Assembly (NCBI RefSeq): GCF_023078455.1
Contig: NZ_CP095740.1
Location: 1,848,001 to 1,912,000 of the forward strand
Reading direction: 5' to 3'
From: Luteibacter aegosomatis
GTDB taxonomy: Bacteria; Pseudomonadota; Gammaproteobacteria; Xanthomonadales; Rhodanobacteraceae
Length of the DNA stretch: 64,000 nt
Below the pieces are notes generated by a model. The model searched no databases and was not told where the DNA came from. It saw nothing but the letters and a program-made list of their open reading frames with translations. How positions within the stretch are numbered: position 1 is the stretch's first letter; each line of letters opens with the position of its first letter. Of this stretch, positions 54,091 through 63,386 are shown in pieces. The translations under genes were made by a program, and so were the position numbers.

Positions 54091-54205
54091 CCTTGCGGGA
54101 TGCCACGACGCGCGAATGTCGCGACGAGGTGGGTCAGAGGCACATTACGGTTCCGCGGGCGCGACGGCATACTCCGGCCTTTCCAACGAAAGGGGCGGCT
54201 ACCCG

Positions 54206-56161
54206 ATGCGACGTTCTTACCTTGCCGCGGTCGCGATGATCGTCGGCTGCGGCATGATGGATCACGCTTCGGCGGACGAATGCGTCAGGTTCCCCGACGC
54301 GGATGCCGCGCGGCCTGCGCGAGCATCGGAAGCGGGCGCCCGTTCTTACCCCGGTCATCTCGATCTGGTCGTCGACGCGCGCGACACCGACCACGCGCTT
54401 TTCCGGATCAGCGAAACCATTCCGGTCGAACGCCCTGGCCCGATGACCCTGCTTTACCCGGAATGGGAGTTGTCGAGTCACAGCCGGACGGTGTCGGCGG
54501 CTAACCTGGCGGGTCTCGGCATCGACGTGGACGGTGTGCCGTTGGCATGGCGCCGCGATCCCCAGGACCCGCATGCGTTTCACCTCGACGTACCGACCGG
54601 CGCGCGAACGGTGCACGTCGCGTTCCAGTACCTGACCCGGCTCGAAGACGGCATCGTTTCCGACGACCGCATTCGCGTGGCGTGGCAGCACCTGGTGCTG
54701 TATCCCTCCGGATGGCCCGTACGCTGCGTGCCGGTCGACGCCACGTTGTTCTGGCCGAAGGGCCTGGCCAGCGCGACGGCGCTCCCCCTGGCCGAACGAA
54801 CCGACGGACGGGCCCGCTTCGGGCGAGTCGCGCTAGGCACACTCCTGGATACGCCGGTCATGCTCGCCAGGCATCTGCGCACCATCGTCCTCCCGTACGG
54901 ACACGACGGCACCACGGTGCGTTTCGACCTCATCGCTGCCGACGAAGCGGGCCTGGCCGTGCCGGACGACGAGTCGTCCGGTCTCAGGCGCATGCTGGCC
55001 GAGACCTATGCGGTGTTCGGGCGCGCACCGTATCGAAGCTTCGATGCCTTGATCGCACTCGACGACGACCTTGCGCCGGGTGGGCTCCAGCACGTGTCTT
55101 CCACCGAGGTCAACCTGCCGGCCGCCTATTTCACCCAGCCCGATCGGCAGCTCAACAACAGGGACCTCATCGCGCACGAGCATGTCCATGCATGGAACGG
55201 GCGCTTTCGCGTTCCGGCCGATGCGGATGCGGCGACGCCCAACATGCCACTGCAAAACAGCCTGCTATGGGTTTACGAAGGACAGACCGAATTCTGGGGG
55301 CGCGTGCTCGCCGCCCGAAGCGGCATGCGCACGATGGCGCAGACCCGGGACAAACTGGCGATGGATGCGGCATCGGTGCAACTGGCGGTCGGTCGTCGAT
55401 GGAAGGATCTCGAGGACACCACCAACGACCCCCTTTATCTGTCGGGACGCGCGTTGGTCTGGCCGGAATGGCAGCGGCGCAAGGATTACTACGGCGAAGG
55501 CGTGCTCCTGTGGCTCACCGTGCATGCCCGCCTGCAAGACCTGAGCCACGGCACGACGGGAATCGACCAGTTCGCACGGACGTTCTTCGACGTGGCCTCG
55601 GCGACGCGCACGCCTTCGCCTTACACCTTCGACGACCTATGCGCCACGCTGGCGCGATGGGGCCAACTCGACTGGAAGGTTTACCTCGAAGGACTATTGC
55701 ACGCGAAGGACGCACGCGTCCTGGACGGACTCGACCGTCTCGGTTGGACACTGGCTTTCGCGGACCGCCCGACGGACACCTTCGCGCAGGACGAAGCCGA
55801 ATCGGGGGCCACGGATCTCAGGTACTCCGTCGGCCTGTCGGTCGACGACAGAGGGCGGCTGCGCACCGTCGTCTGGGACGGACCCGGCTTCAAGGCGGGC
55901 CTGGCTCCGGGAGAACGCGTCGTACGCGTGGGCACGTCGTCCTTCTCGACCGACGCGCTGCTCCACGCGGTCGCGGCATCCTCCGACACGCCCGTCGCGC
56001 TGACCGTCGAGCGAACCGGAAAACGACGGGAGGTGACGCTCGATTACCATGGCGGCGCGAGGTATCCCGTGCTTCGTCGAATAGACGGCCGACCGGACCG
56101 CCTCTCGACGCTGTTGGCACCGCGTAGCGGAGACCGGGCCGGTTCGGAGGGCGCACGGTAG
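54206..56161 (+). CDS. M61 family glycyl aminopeptidase, exported
   Basis: A 651-residue exported metallopeptidase. A signal peptide (YLAAVAMIVGCGMMDHASA) is followed by the M61 N-terminal domain, the peptidase with HEHVH at 324-328 (zinc ligands H324 and H328, catalytic E325) and the third ligand Glu in LLWVYEGQTEFWG, and a PDZ-like domain at the end (PGFKAGLAPGERVVRVG). M61 enzymes prefer N-terminal Gly or Ala. AAAGGGG precedes the ATG at 54206; the open frame above lacks homology. A role in peptide turnover in the envelope is likely. Confidence 0.9.
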   Translation: MRRSYLAAVAMIVGCGMMDHASADECVRFPDADAARPARASEAGARSYPGHLDLVVDARDTDHALFRISETIPVERPGPMTLLYPEWELSSHSRTVSAANLAGLGIDVDGVPLAWRRDPQDPHAFHLDVPTGARTVHVAFQYLTRLEDGIVSDDRIRVAWQHLVLYPSGWPVRCVPVDATLFWPKGLASATALPLAERTDGRARFGRVALGTLLDTPVMLARHLRTIVLPYGHDGTTVRFDLIAADEAGLAVPDDESSGLRRMLAETYAVFGRAPYRSFDALIALDDDLAPGGLQHVSSTEVNLPAAYFTQPDRQLNNRDLIAHEHVHAWNGRFRVPADADAATPNMPLQNSLLWVYEGQTEFWGRVLAARSGMRTMAQTRDKLAMDAASVQLAVGRRWKDLEDTTNDPLYLSGRALVWPEWQRRKDYYGEGVLLWLTVHARLQDLSHGTTGIDQFARTFFDVASATRTPSPYTFDDLCATLARWGQLDWKVYLEGLLHAKDARVLDGLDRLGWTLAFADRPTDTFAQDEAESGATDLRYSVGLSVDDRGRLRTVVWDGPGFKAGLAPGERVVRVGTSSFSTDALLHAVAASSDTPVALTVERTGKRREVTLDYHGGARYPVLRRIDGRPDRLSTLLAPRSGDRAGSEGAR

Positions 56162-56432
56162 CAATCGTCGGTCCAGCCGATTCGATGACGTATCTCCACG
56201 AGTCACGACCTATACCTCATGCCATCGAAGACGTTGTCCTCAGCCACCAGAGGGTGATGTCGTCCTGTCGGACGGGCCAGGCGATCGCCGGAGCGGTGCA
56301 AGCGAGGCATCTAGGTCGGGCGGGGACCTCATGGCAAGACCCGATAAAAACATCCTCGTCATGGACCGGCAGGAAAGTCCCGAGCGAGGCGAGATGAATG
56401 GCATGCCAAGCGGGCACGCTCAGGAGGAATTG

Positions 56433-56924
56433 ATGGAACAGGCAATCGAACTCGCGGGCTTCTTCGCCGCCCATGCGGTGTGGTGCGTATCGGAGGGCGA
56501 GGCACTCGTGCCGATGCTGGCGCATCTCGATCGTAGCGGCGTCCGTTCAATGTCCCGCCTTGTCGCGAATCGACTGGAGGAAGGGGTCGAGGAGGGTAAG
56601 CGACAACTCGAGGCCGATGCCTATGACCGAGCCTGCGCGGTACTGGTGTACGACGGTTACATCACCCTCGAGTCCGGGAAGACCGACGCGTTGTTCATCG
56701 ACATCCGGGCGTATGGTGCGCCGGGTTCATCGGCGACCATGGTCGTACCTTATCGCCACCGGCAGTCAACCAGGGGCTTTGCCGTTCACCGACCCAAGCT
56801 CCTCGAATATGCCGGTATGGACAGCCCAGACTATCAAACATGGGCCGATGCTTTTTTCCGGGGCGTCGACTCACACCAGCAAGGCGCTGCCATCTGGAAC
56901 GAGGCTTCGGATCCCTCGCTTTGA
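56433..56924 (+). CDS. hypothetical protein
   Basis: A 163-residue soluble protein of unknown family. AGGAGG at 56422-56427 lies ideally before the ATG at 56433, so this start is chosen over ATG at 56331, which has no ribosome site, although that longer frame remains open. The chain has a helix-rich first half and a beta-rich second half (YDRACAVLVYDGYITLESGKTDALFID, SATMVVPYRH), as in small-molecule sensor or immunity-type proteins. Base composition is a little lower in GC than its neighbours, a possible sign of recent gain. Confidence 0.6.
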   Translation: MEQAIELAGFFAAHAVWCVSEGEALVPMLAHLDRSGVRSMSRLVANRLEEGVEEGKRQLEADAYDRACAVLVYDGYITLESGKTDALFIDIRAYGAPGSSATMVVPYRHRQSTRGFAVHRPKLLEYAGMDSPDYQTWADAFFRGVDSHQQGAAIWNEASDPSL

Positions 56925-57220
56925 GAAAGTGTGATTTCGAGGGCGCCGCCACCCTATGAAACAGAGCAACTATGGGAGGCATGCCGACCATTCCGATGGA
57001 CGCGATCCGCATTGCGGAAGAGCCGAGCATGGCCAAACCAAGGCCCGTGACTGTCGCCAATGCGCACGAGGTGGTTGCGAGCCCGGTTTGACCATCCCCA
57101 TTCGTCCCCCGAATCGCCGGACGGCGATCGCCGGCGCAGCGTCGAGGCTACCGCAGTCGCACGACGATGGGCCGCCGCGCGAAACCCGCGATTGCCATCC
57201 GCCTGCGGTGCGGGGACGGG
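56925..57220. other. gene-free stretch with remnants of coding sequence
   Basis: No intact gene. On the minus strand, 57060 down to about 56950 codes for a hydrophobic piece (LATVTGLGLAMLGSSAM, then RIASIGMVGMPPIVALFH) that looks like a C-terminal transporter helix pair, but stops and lack of a start leave it isolated. It may be debris of a deleted gene downstream of the Lrp gene. Confidence in this reading is low. Confidence 0.35.
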
Positions 57221-57751
57221 TTACGGATCGGTACCTCCCGTCGCCAACGGATCTTCCGCGCCCGGCCCTCGTTCGAGGTAGGTGGACAGCGCGATGTAGC
57301 TGCGCGTGCCCTTGAATCCTTCCATGGCGTGGATACGTTCGAGCAGGTGCTCCAGGCCGCGCGTGTCGGCCGTGCGCACCTTCAGCAGCATGGCGCTTTC
57401 GCCCGTGACCGTATGGATCTCTTCGACTTCGGGGAATGCCTTGAGGGCCAGCAGCTGACGGGTGACGGCCCAGCTGGTGGTATCGACATGGACGAACGCC
57501 AGCAGCGGCCTGCCGATGCTGGGTCCATCGAGTACGGCCACCGTTCCCTTGATCACCCCGTCGCGCCGCAGGCGCTTCACCCGTTCGTGCAGGGCAGGGG
57601 CGGACAAGTGCAAGCGCTCGGCGAGTGCGGCATAGCTGAGCGACGCGTCTTCGGCCAGCGCGCCTAATAATTTTCGGTCGATGGCATCGAGTCGTGCCGC
57701 CGGGCTGCCCTTCGGCAAAATATCTTTCGAATCCCTTGGCATTTTGCTCAT
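57221..57751 (-). CDS. Lrp/AsnC family transcriptional regulator
   Basis: A 176-residue Lrp-type regulator. The HTH is KLLGALAEDASLSYAALAERLHLSAPALHERVKRL, followed by the RAM ligand-binding domain (VLDGPSIGRPLLAFVHV, VTGESAMLLKVRTAD, STYLERGPG). It is divergent from the DUF2000 gene with a 65-base spacer. The start codon is ambiguous: ATG at 57742 or 57751, or TTG at 57763; GAGG is close to 57751. Likely amino acid-responsive control of its divergent neighbour. Confidence 0.9.
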   Translation of the reverse strand: MSKMPRDSKDILPKGSPAARLDAIDRKLLGALAEDASLSYAALAERLHLSAPALHERVKRLRRDGVIKGTVAVLDGPSIGRPLLAFVHVDTTSWAVTRQLLALKAFPEVEEIHTVTGESAMLLKVRTADTRGLEHLLERIHAMEGFKGTRSYIALSTYLERGPGAEDPLATGGTDP

Positions 57752-57816
57752 CGCCTCTTTCAATGAATGGCATTCGGGACTCTACTGCATGTTCCTAATG
57801 TAGCGCGGAGCGTGAG

Positions 57817-58233
57817 ATGACGGCGTTCGATACGAGGGTGGCCATCCTGATCCGGAACGACCTGTTGACGTGGCAAAAGCTCAACGTGGCGGCCTTCCTT
57901 GCCACCGGCATCGCCGGCGCGTCGCCTGAAGCGATGGGCACCGACGTCTACCGCGACGCGGCCGGTCGCGAATACGCCCGTCTTCTCGCGCAGCCGATGC
58001 TGATTTTCTCCGCCGATGCCGCGCAGCTCGACCACGCCCACCGGGTGGCCATGGAACGCGACATGACGCGCGCCGTGTATGTCGAAGCCATGTTCGAAAC
58101 GCTGGACGACGACGCCAACCGTGCCGTGTTCCTGGCCGAGGACGCCAATGCGCCGCGATGGGTCGGCATCGGTCTGCGCGGGTCGCGCAAGGCCATCGAG
58201 AAGGCCACCAAGGGGCTGCGTCTGCACGAGTGA
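57817..58233 (+). CDS. DUF2000 family protein
   Basis: A 138-residue DUF2000 protein, related to the peptidyl-tRNA hydrolase-like fold. The family strands VAILIRNDLLTWQKLNVAAFLATGI and the helix ERDMTRAVYVEAMFETL are visible. Lrp-type regulators beside DUF2000 genes are a recurring pair, so this is likely the controlled gene. The biochemical role is unknown. The ATG at 57817 follows GCGGAGCG. Confidence 0.86.
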   Translation: MTAFDTRVAILIRNDLLTWQKLNVAAFLATGIAGASPEAMGTDVYRDAAGREYARLLAQPMLIFSADAAQLDHAHRVAMERDMTRAVYVEAMFETLDDDANRAVFLAEDANAPRWVGIGLRGSRKAIEKATKGLRLHE

Positions 58234-58406
58234 CGGCGAGCCGCTACGGCTTGTTTGGACAACCGCTGGAAGCCGAGCGGAGTGTCTGCCCTGGGTACGG
58301 GTTATCGCGGCGTCGGCGCCGGGCAGGCCGAGCCCAGGATCCATCGATGGACGGCAACGGTTTCCGACGACATGGACGGTCCAAGGATGGTGCCCATGGC
58401 GGTGCG

Positions 58407-59060
58407 TCAGGTTCCTGTCTTGCTGTTGGGCTCGTCGACCTTTTTCGACTGCGGCGAATCCTTTTGCCGTAGGAAAATCGACAGGACGATGAGGGAAAAG
58501 ACGGCCAGGAATTCGCTTTGCCAGTTTTGAAAGGATTCGAACCAGAACGATGGATCGCCCGCGTACTGGACCAGGCTCTCGACGGGCTGGTGATGCAACC
58601 GGGCAACCTCGATCGACTTCCTCCAACTACCCAGCAGGTGGCCGCAGAAGCAAAGAAGAAAAAGGGTGAGGAAGGCCAGCGACAGCGAGTTGGCATAAAG
58701 CCACCGCGTGAAACCGCCCTTGCGCCAGGCTTTCGGTTGCAAGTGAGCCGGCACCTTCGACGGGGCTTCCTCGCCGTCCTCCATGGGTCGTGATTCAGCC
58801 GAGCCCTTCTGCCGAAGCCACACGGTGAGCAGGACATACACGCCCATCTGCAGAAATTCCGACTCCCAGTTCTCAAGCGTGGCCGACCAGAAGTCGCCAC
58901 TGACCAGGTAGGCGCCGAACCGGAGGGATGCATGACCGTGTTCGACGAGTTCCTCGTTATGTGCGGCATAGCCGGTGACACATTGGGCGGACCAGGCGAC
59001 GAGCATCATGAGAAGTACGACGATGCTGAGGCCATTACGGCGGAAAAAGCCCGGCTGCAT
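58407..59060 (-). CDS. DUF6766 family membrane protein
   Basis: A 217-residue inner-membrane protein of the DUF6766 type. Four helices: LSIVVLLMMLVAWSAQCVTGY, then NWESEFLQMGVYVLLTVWLRQKGSAES (family hallmark), LYANSLSLAFLTLFLLCF and NWQSEFLAVFSLIVLSIFLRQKDS, an internal duplication of the helix pair NWxSEFL...LRQK. The function is unknown. The ATG at 59060 is chosen because the hydrophobic family start follows. It stands between the DUF2000 gene and the decayed phosphatase. Confidence 0.84.
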   Translation of the reverse strand: MQPGFFRRNGLSIVVLLMMLVAWSAQCVTGYAAHNEELVEHGHASLRFGAYLVSGDFWSATLENWESEFLQMGVYVLLTVWLRQKGSAESRPMEDGEEAPSKVPAHLQPKAWRKGGFTRWLYANSLSLAFLTLFLLCFCGHLLGSWRKSIEVARLHHQPVESLVQYAGDPSFWFESFQNWQSEFLAVFSLIVLSIFLRQKDSPQSKKVDEPNSKTGT

Positions 59061-59140
59061 CAGACCTGGAACCCGACAAGCATGAGAGAACTCTTCATTC
59101 GGGACGCTCCACGTTCGTCGCCACTCGTATCCTGCGTCCG

Positions 59141-59677
59141 TTGTGCCATCCATCCAGTCAACCTTTTGCGAAGGCCGGGCCAGGCCTCCGAAAACCCGAA
59201 CGGGGCGCGGGCGCCGTGATCAGCCGTGCCGGAACGCGATCGGGGCGGACGCGCCCGATGCGCCGATGTCATGGCTTCGTCGGCGCGCGGCGCGTGATGC
59301 CGGACGCGGACTTCACGCCGCGCTCGCGATCCTCCGCGGAAAGGTGGCCGCCCGGCGGGGAGAGTTGGTGCGACGTCATCCTCCGCCTTCGCAGCGTCGT
59401 CGACGGCATCCGGCTGACGAAGCCGGATTGCCGCGTATTGGTCGTCGGCCATCAGGTCATCGTCAATTGCTTCCGCTACCTTCTCGAGCACATGCGCGAG
59501 GACGAGATTCTTGCCGTAGACGCCCAAGGCGACTTTCCCAACTGCGGATACGCCGAGTACGACATCGAGAGGGGACCTCCTGTCGCGTTCACCCTTCGGC
59601 ACGGCCGGTTCCTGCCACCCACCCTCGATACGGTGGACGTGACCACCGAAAGTGACGTGCCGGGAGGGCCGCGCTGA
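59141..59677 (+). pseudogene. truncated histidine phosphatase family gene
   Basis: The open frame holds only the C-terminal half of a phosphoglycerate mutase-type histidine phosphatase, recognisable from about 59340: RWPPGGESWCDV, RLRSVVDG, VLVVGHQVIVNCFRYL (second catalytic His) and FPNCGYAEYDIERG. The N-terminal RHGE phospho-histidine motif is missing. The first 65 codons are an unrelated, low-quality sequence. The gene is thus headless and probably inactive. Its stop overlaps the start of the next gene by one base (TGATG), a coupling that remains from the intact operon. Confidence 0.7.
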
Positions 59678-60522
59678 TGAAGGGCGTGCGCGTCACCCGC
59701 TCGCTGCTCCGTGGATGGCCACTGCCTGGGCCGGGGGCGAGCAAGGAGGACCGAGGCCGGGTAGTCGTCGTAGGCGGATCGCGACAGGTTCCGGGCGCGC
59801 CCTTGCTATCGGGAGAGGGTGCCCTGCGAGCCGGTGCCGGAAAACTCATGCTCATGACCGGTGCCCCATGGGCATGCCAGACCGGCCTGGCGATGCCCGA
59901 GGCGGGTATTGCCGGGGTGGAGCTCGGCGACGACGGAGAACTCGGCACGCTCGATGCGGGCATGGTCGAACTCGTACGGCAGGCTGGAGCGGTGCTCGTC
60001 GGACCGGGCATGGCGACCGGCGGATCGCCCGCACCTGAACAGGTAAGCCGCTCGGCCCGGCTCGTGGTCGCGGACGCCGGAAGCCTGCACGCCGACGTAC
60101 TGCGTCACGCGGCAGGAAGACTGGTCATCACTCCGCATGTCCCGGAAATGGCCGACCTCATGGGTATGCGCCCCGACGAGGTCGGACGGCATCCGGCCGA
60201 GGTGGCCGCCGACGCTGCGGTCCGTTTCGATGCGGTCGTGGTGCTGAAGGGGCCAACGACGTGGATCGCCGCACCCGATGGGCGTTCGTGGGTCCATGCG
60301 GTCGATGCGCCTGGGCTTGGCACGTCGGGGTCTGGCGATGTGCTCGCCGGAATCCTCGTTGGCCTGCTCGCCCGGGGCAGCTCTTTAGAGCAGGCGGCTG
60401 TGTGGGCGGTCGCCGTCCATGGCCGTGCCGGCAAAATGGCGGCACGGAGAGTAGGGCGATTGGGTTTCCTGGCGCACGAAACGCTTCCGTATGTTCCGTC
60501 CATCCTGGATGGTCTCTCATGA
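59677..60522 (+). CDS. ADP/ATP-dependent NAD(P)H-hydrate dehydratase
   Basis: A 281-residue ribokinase-fold repair enzyme that dehydrates NAD(P)HX back to NAD(P)H. Conserved: RGRVVVVGGSRQVPGAPLLSGEGALRAGAGK, VGPGMATGG, ITPHVPEMADLMG and the catalytic Asp in TSGSGDVLAGILVGLLARG. The epimerase domain of the two-domain NnrD/YjeF form is absent, so this is the stand-alone dehydratase. It starts by a 1-base overlap with the truncated phosphatase, so translation may still depend on it. Confidence 0.92.
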   Translation: MKGVRVTRSLLRGWPLPGPGASKEDRGRVVVVGGSRQVPGAPLLSGEGALRAGAGKLMLMTGAPWACQTGLAMPEAGIAGVELGDDGELGTLDAGMVELVRQAGAVLVGPGMATGGSPAPEQVSRSARLVVADAGSLHADVLRHAAGRLVITPHVPEMADLMGMRPDEVGRHPAEVAADAAVRFDAVVVLKGPTTWIAAPDGRSWVHAVDAPGLGTSGSGDVLAGILVGLLARGSSLEQAAVWAVAVHGRAGKMAARRVGRLGFLAHETLPYVPSILDGLS

Positions 60523-60583
60523 GGGGCACATGCGCCTCATCTGTTCGTGCGGGCATATGGCCGGTCTGGGGGCTACCGGTACG

Positions 60584-61027
60584 TCAAGTCGCGCGGGGAG
60601 CGAGGGACAATACGACGTAGTCCCCTTCGCCGCCCACACCCCGTCCTATCTCGACGAAGCCTTGCGATCGGTAGAACGCGAGCGCGGTCTGATTTCGATC
60701 CAGGCATTTCAGCCTGTAGTGCCGGGCGGGCCATTCGGGCAGGGCGTGCAGCAGGGCACGCCCGATACCTTGGCGAAGGTGATCGACGTCGACGAACAGA
60801 TGATGGATGAAGTGATCCGGTTCCCATACCGAAACGAATCCCGCGATGCGGTCCGCCGATTCCGCCACGAGGACGCGTTCGCCTTCGGTCTGGAGGTCGA
60901 AGTCGTCGAGATGAAACAGGCCGGGCGGCAGCCAGGAAAACGCCTGCAGACGGGCCGAAAGAAAGAGGTCGCGAAGCGCGGGCAGGTCGTTCGGTGTGGC
61001 GTCGCGGATACGGCAGGTCGTCATCAT
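60584..61027 (-). CDS. GNAT family N-acetyltransferase
   Basis: A 147-residue GNAT enzyme. The acetyl-CoA-binding loop is LRQGIGRALLHAL, after FIHHLFVDVDH, and the C-terminal strand YRLKCLDRNQTALAFYRSQGFVEIGR follows the family pattern. It should acetylate an amine on a small molecule or protein; which one is unknown. The start is one of two tandem ATGs at 61027 or 61024. The gene is convergent with the dehydratase, with 61 bases between them. Confidence 0.89.
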   Translation of the reverse strand: MMTTCRIRDATPNDLPALRDLFLSARLQAFSWLPPGLFHLDDFDLQTEGERVLVAESADRIAGFVSVWEPDHFIHHLFVDVDHLRQGIGRALLHALPEWPARHYRLKCLDRNQTALAFYRSQGFVEIGRGVGGEGDYVVLSLAPRAT

Positions 61028-61203
61028 GGCGCGATCATCGCATGTTCGACATCTCCACGGCGCTTCCGGCAGGTTGCCATCACGGAATCGCCGCGATATC
61101 CACGAACGCGGCGTTGGCCTCATATTCGCCGAGGTCGCGAGAGGTTGCGTGCGTGACATTCGTGTGCCCTTCGGTGAATGTCGACCCTTCGTTCGGGACG
61201 CGA

Positions 61204-62112
61204 CTAATCGCCGTTCGGCGCATGCCGCTCACGCAGGAAGTCGACGAACACCCGCAGCTTGCGCGGCATGTGCATGCGACTGGGGTAATACACGTGGAAC
61301 GGGCTGAAGGTTGGCCAGTAGTCCTGTAGCACGGGGAGGAGCGCTCCGGACGCCAGGTGCTGCGAGACCATGCTTTCGAAGTGGCAGCCGACGCCGCTGC
61401 CCGCGAGCGCCGCCGCCAGCAGCAGGCTGTCGTCGTTGCTGATCATGCCATGGCGGGTATCCACTTCCATGAGCCGACCCTCCTGCACGTAGTCCCATCG
61501 CATCGGGCTGCGGTCATGGTCCAGGCGTACGCCCACGCAGCGATGGTGCAGCAGGTCCCCAGGCGTGGTGGGTGTACCGTGGGCTCGCGCGTACGCGGGT
61601 GAGACGAATGTAGCGATACGCTGCGGCCCGCCGATGGGATGCGCCACCACGTCCTTGCCCAGCGATTCGCCCATGCGGAAGCCGGCGTCGAAACCCGCCG
61701 CCACCAGATCCACGAAACGGTTGTCGCAGTGCAGTTCGACCACGACGTCGGGATATCGCGCCTGGAACGCGGTCAGGTGAGGCATCACCAGGATGTCGGC
61801 CACGGCGCGTGGCAGGTTGATCCGCAAGAGCCCCGCCGGGGCATCGCGCGTCTCCGTGACCGCGGCCATGGCGGCCCCCAGGCCGCTCAGGGCCGGCAGC
61901 GCGTCGTCCAGGAAGCGCTGGCCGATTTCCGTCAGGCCCACGCGTCGCGTGGAACGATCGAGCAGGCGGACACCCAGGCGCGATTCCAGGGTCCGTACGG
62001 TCTGCGACAGCGCCGACGTGGAGACGCCGAGCTCGGCGGCCGCCCGGGTGAAGCTGGCATGACGGGCGACGCATGCGAAGGCGGCGATGGCAGGGAACAG
62101 GTCGGACGACAT
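61204..62112 (-). CDS. LysR family transcriptional regulator
   Basis: A 302-residue LysR regulator. The HTH is AFACVARHASFTRAAAELGVSTSALSQTVRTLESRLGV and the effector domain is CrgA-like (PRKLRVFVDFLRE at the end). Start may be ATG 62112 or 62124. It is divergent from the aldo-keto reductase gene, a frequent pairing in which the LysR protein controls the reductase. A 15-base inverted repeat lies in the spacer. Confidence 0.92.
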   Translation of the reverse strand: MSSDLFPAIAAFACVARHASFTRAAAELGVSTSALSQTVRTLESRLGVRLLDRSTRRVGLTEIGQRFLDDALPALSGLGAAMAAVTETRDAPAGLLRINLPRAVADILVMPHLTAFQARYPDVVVELHCDNRFVDLVAAGFDAGFRMGESLGKDVVAHPIGGPQRIATFVSPAYARAHGTPTTPGDLLHHRCVGVRLDHDRSPMRWDYVQEGRLMEVDTRHGMISNDDSLLLAAALAGSGVGCHFESMVSQHLASGALLPVLQDYWPTFSPFHVYYPSRMHMPRKLRVFVDFLRERHAPNGD

Positions 62113-62126
62113 GAGGTAGGCCATTG

Positions 62127-62141
62127 TGAAGCAAGGCTTCA
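62127..62141. promoter_or_regulatory. TGAAGC-AAG-GCTTCA inverted repeat, candidate LysR operator
   Basis: A perfect 6-base inverted repeat with a 3-base spacer, 15 bases before the LysR start and 77 bases before the aldo-keto reductase start, in their divergent spacer. Confidence 0.5.
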
Positions 62142-62217
62142 AAGCGTATGCGCCTTTACCAGCTTTATCTACATGACCCGGCTACCTAGATTTCAGGGAC
62201 CCTTTCTGGAGCCGCCC

Positions 62218-63282
62218 ATGAACAAGCAACTCAATGATTACGTCACGCTGGGCCGGTCCGGCCTGCGCGTCAGCCCCGTATCGATCGGCACCATGACCTT
62301 CGGCAAGGACTGGGGCTGGGGTGCCACCGAAGCGGATGCCCGGCGCATGCTGGACCTCTACATGGAGCGGGGTGGCAACTTCATCGATACCGCCAACTTC
62401 TACACGGGCGGCACGTCGGAGCGCCTGCTGGGCGAGTTCCTCCGTGGGCGTCGCGACAAGGCCGTGGTAGCCACCAAGTATTCGCTCAACGTCGATCCGT
62501 CCAACATCAACGCGGGCGGCAACCACCGGCGCAACATGATGCGTGCCGTGGAAGAGAGCCTGAAGCGACTGGGCACCGACTACATCGATCTCTACTACCT
62601 GCACGTGTGGGACGGAACCACTCCGGTGGAAGAAATCATGCGCGCGTTCGACGACCTGGTGCGCGCGGGCAAGATCGTCTATGCAGGCATCTCCGATACG
62701 CCCGCGTGGCAGGTGGCGCGCATGCAGACGCTGGCCGACCTTCGCGGCTGGGCGCCGCTGGTGGCGTTGCAGATCGAACACAGCCTGGTGGAGCGCACGG
62801 TGGAACACGACCTGATTCCCATGGCCCACGAGTTGGGCCTCGGCGTCGTCGCGTGGTCGCCTTTGGCGAATGGCGTGCTGTCCGGCAAGTACACGCGTGC
62901 CGACATCGAGACGCATAAGGGGGCGGACATGTTCAGCGGCGGCCGCGCGGCCGTGGCCGCGGGTGTCGGCTCGTTGAGCGAGCGGAACCTCGATATCGCC
63001 GAGGTGGTAAAGGCCGTCGCGCTCGACGTGGGACGCAGCCCGGCGCAGGTCTCCTTGGCGTGGTTGCTTGCAAAGAGCGCCCCCGCCGTCATCCCGATCC
63101 TGGGGGCACGCACGGCGGCCCAGTTCGAGGAAAACCTGGATGCCCTGTCGGTATCGCTGTCGACCGAGCAGTTGGCCCGCCTCGATGAGGCCAGCGACAT
63201 CGCGACGCCGTTTCCGCACCGATTCCTTCCGCTTGTGCAGGCCCAGGTGTTGGGGCAGGGGAGACTCAGCGTCATGCATTAA
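62218..63282 (+). CDS. aldo/keto reductase
   Basis: A 354-residue TIM-barrel NADPH-dependent reductase. The catalytic tetrad is partly visible: Asp and Tyr in NFIDTANFYTGGTSER, Lys in VVATKYSLN, and His in DLYYLHVWDGT. The cofactor loop is GISDTPAWQ and the C-terminal cofactor region is IPILGARTAAQFEENLDAL. It should reduce an aldehyde or ketone. GGAG precedes the ATG at 62218, and an upstream ATG at 62173 is less likely. Confidence 0.93.
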   Translation: MNKQLNDYVTLGRSGLRVSPVSIGTMTFGKDWGWGATEADARRMLDLYMERGGNFIDTANFYTGGTSERLLGEFLRGRRDKAVVATKYSLNVDPSNINAGGNHRRNMMRAVEESLKRLGTDYIDLYYLHVWDGTTPVEEIMRAFDDLVRAGKIVYAGISDTPAWQVARMQTLADLRGWAPLVALQIEHSLVERTVEHDLIPMAHELGLGVVAWSPLANGVLSGKYTRADIETHKGADMFSGGRAAVAAGVGSLSERNLDIAEVVKAVALDVGRSPAQVSLAWLLAKSAPAVIPILGARTAAQFEENLDALSVSLSTEQLARLDEASDIATPFPHRFLPLVQAQVLGQGRLSVMH

Positions 63283-63386
63283 GTGCGTTGGTCCGTGGCG
63301 GTCTGCGACAGACTCTCGACGCGGCAAGATCACGCCCCGGGAGAAACCCAAGGTAGCGCGGATCATCGTCGGCGCCCGGCTGCCGC

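Noticed and set aside
56956..57315. 119-codon plus-strand frame overlapping the Lrp gene end
   Set aside because: No ribosome site, low-complexity product and overlap with the well-supported Lrp gene.
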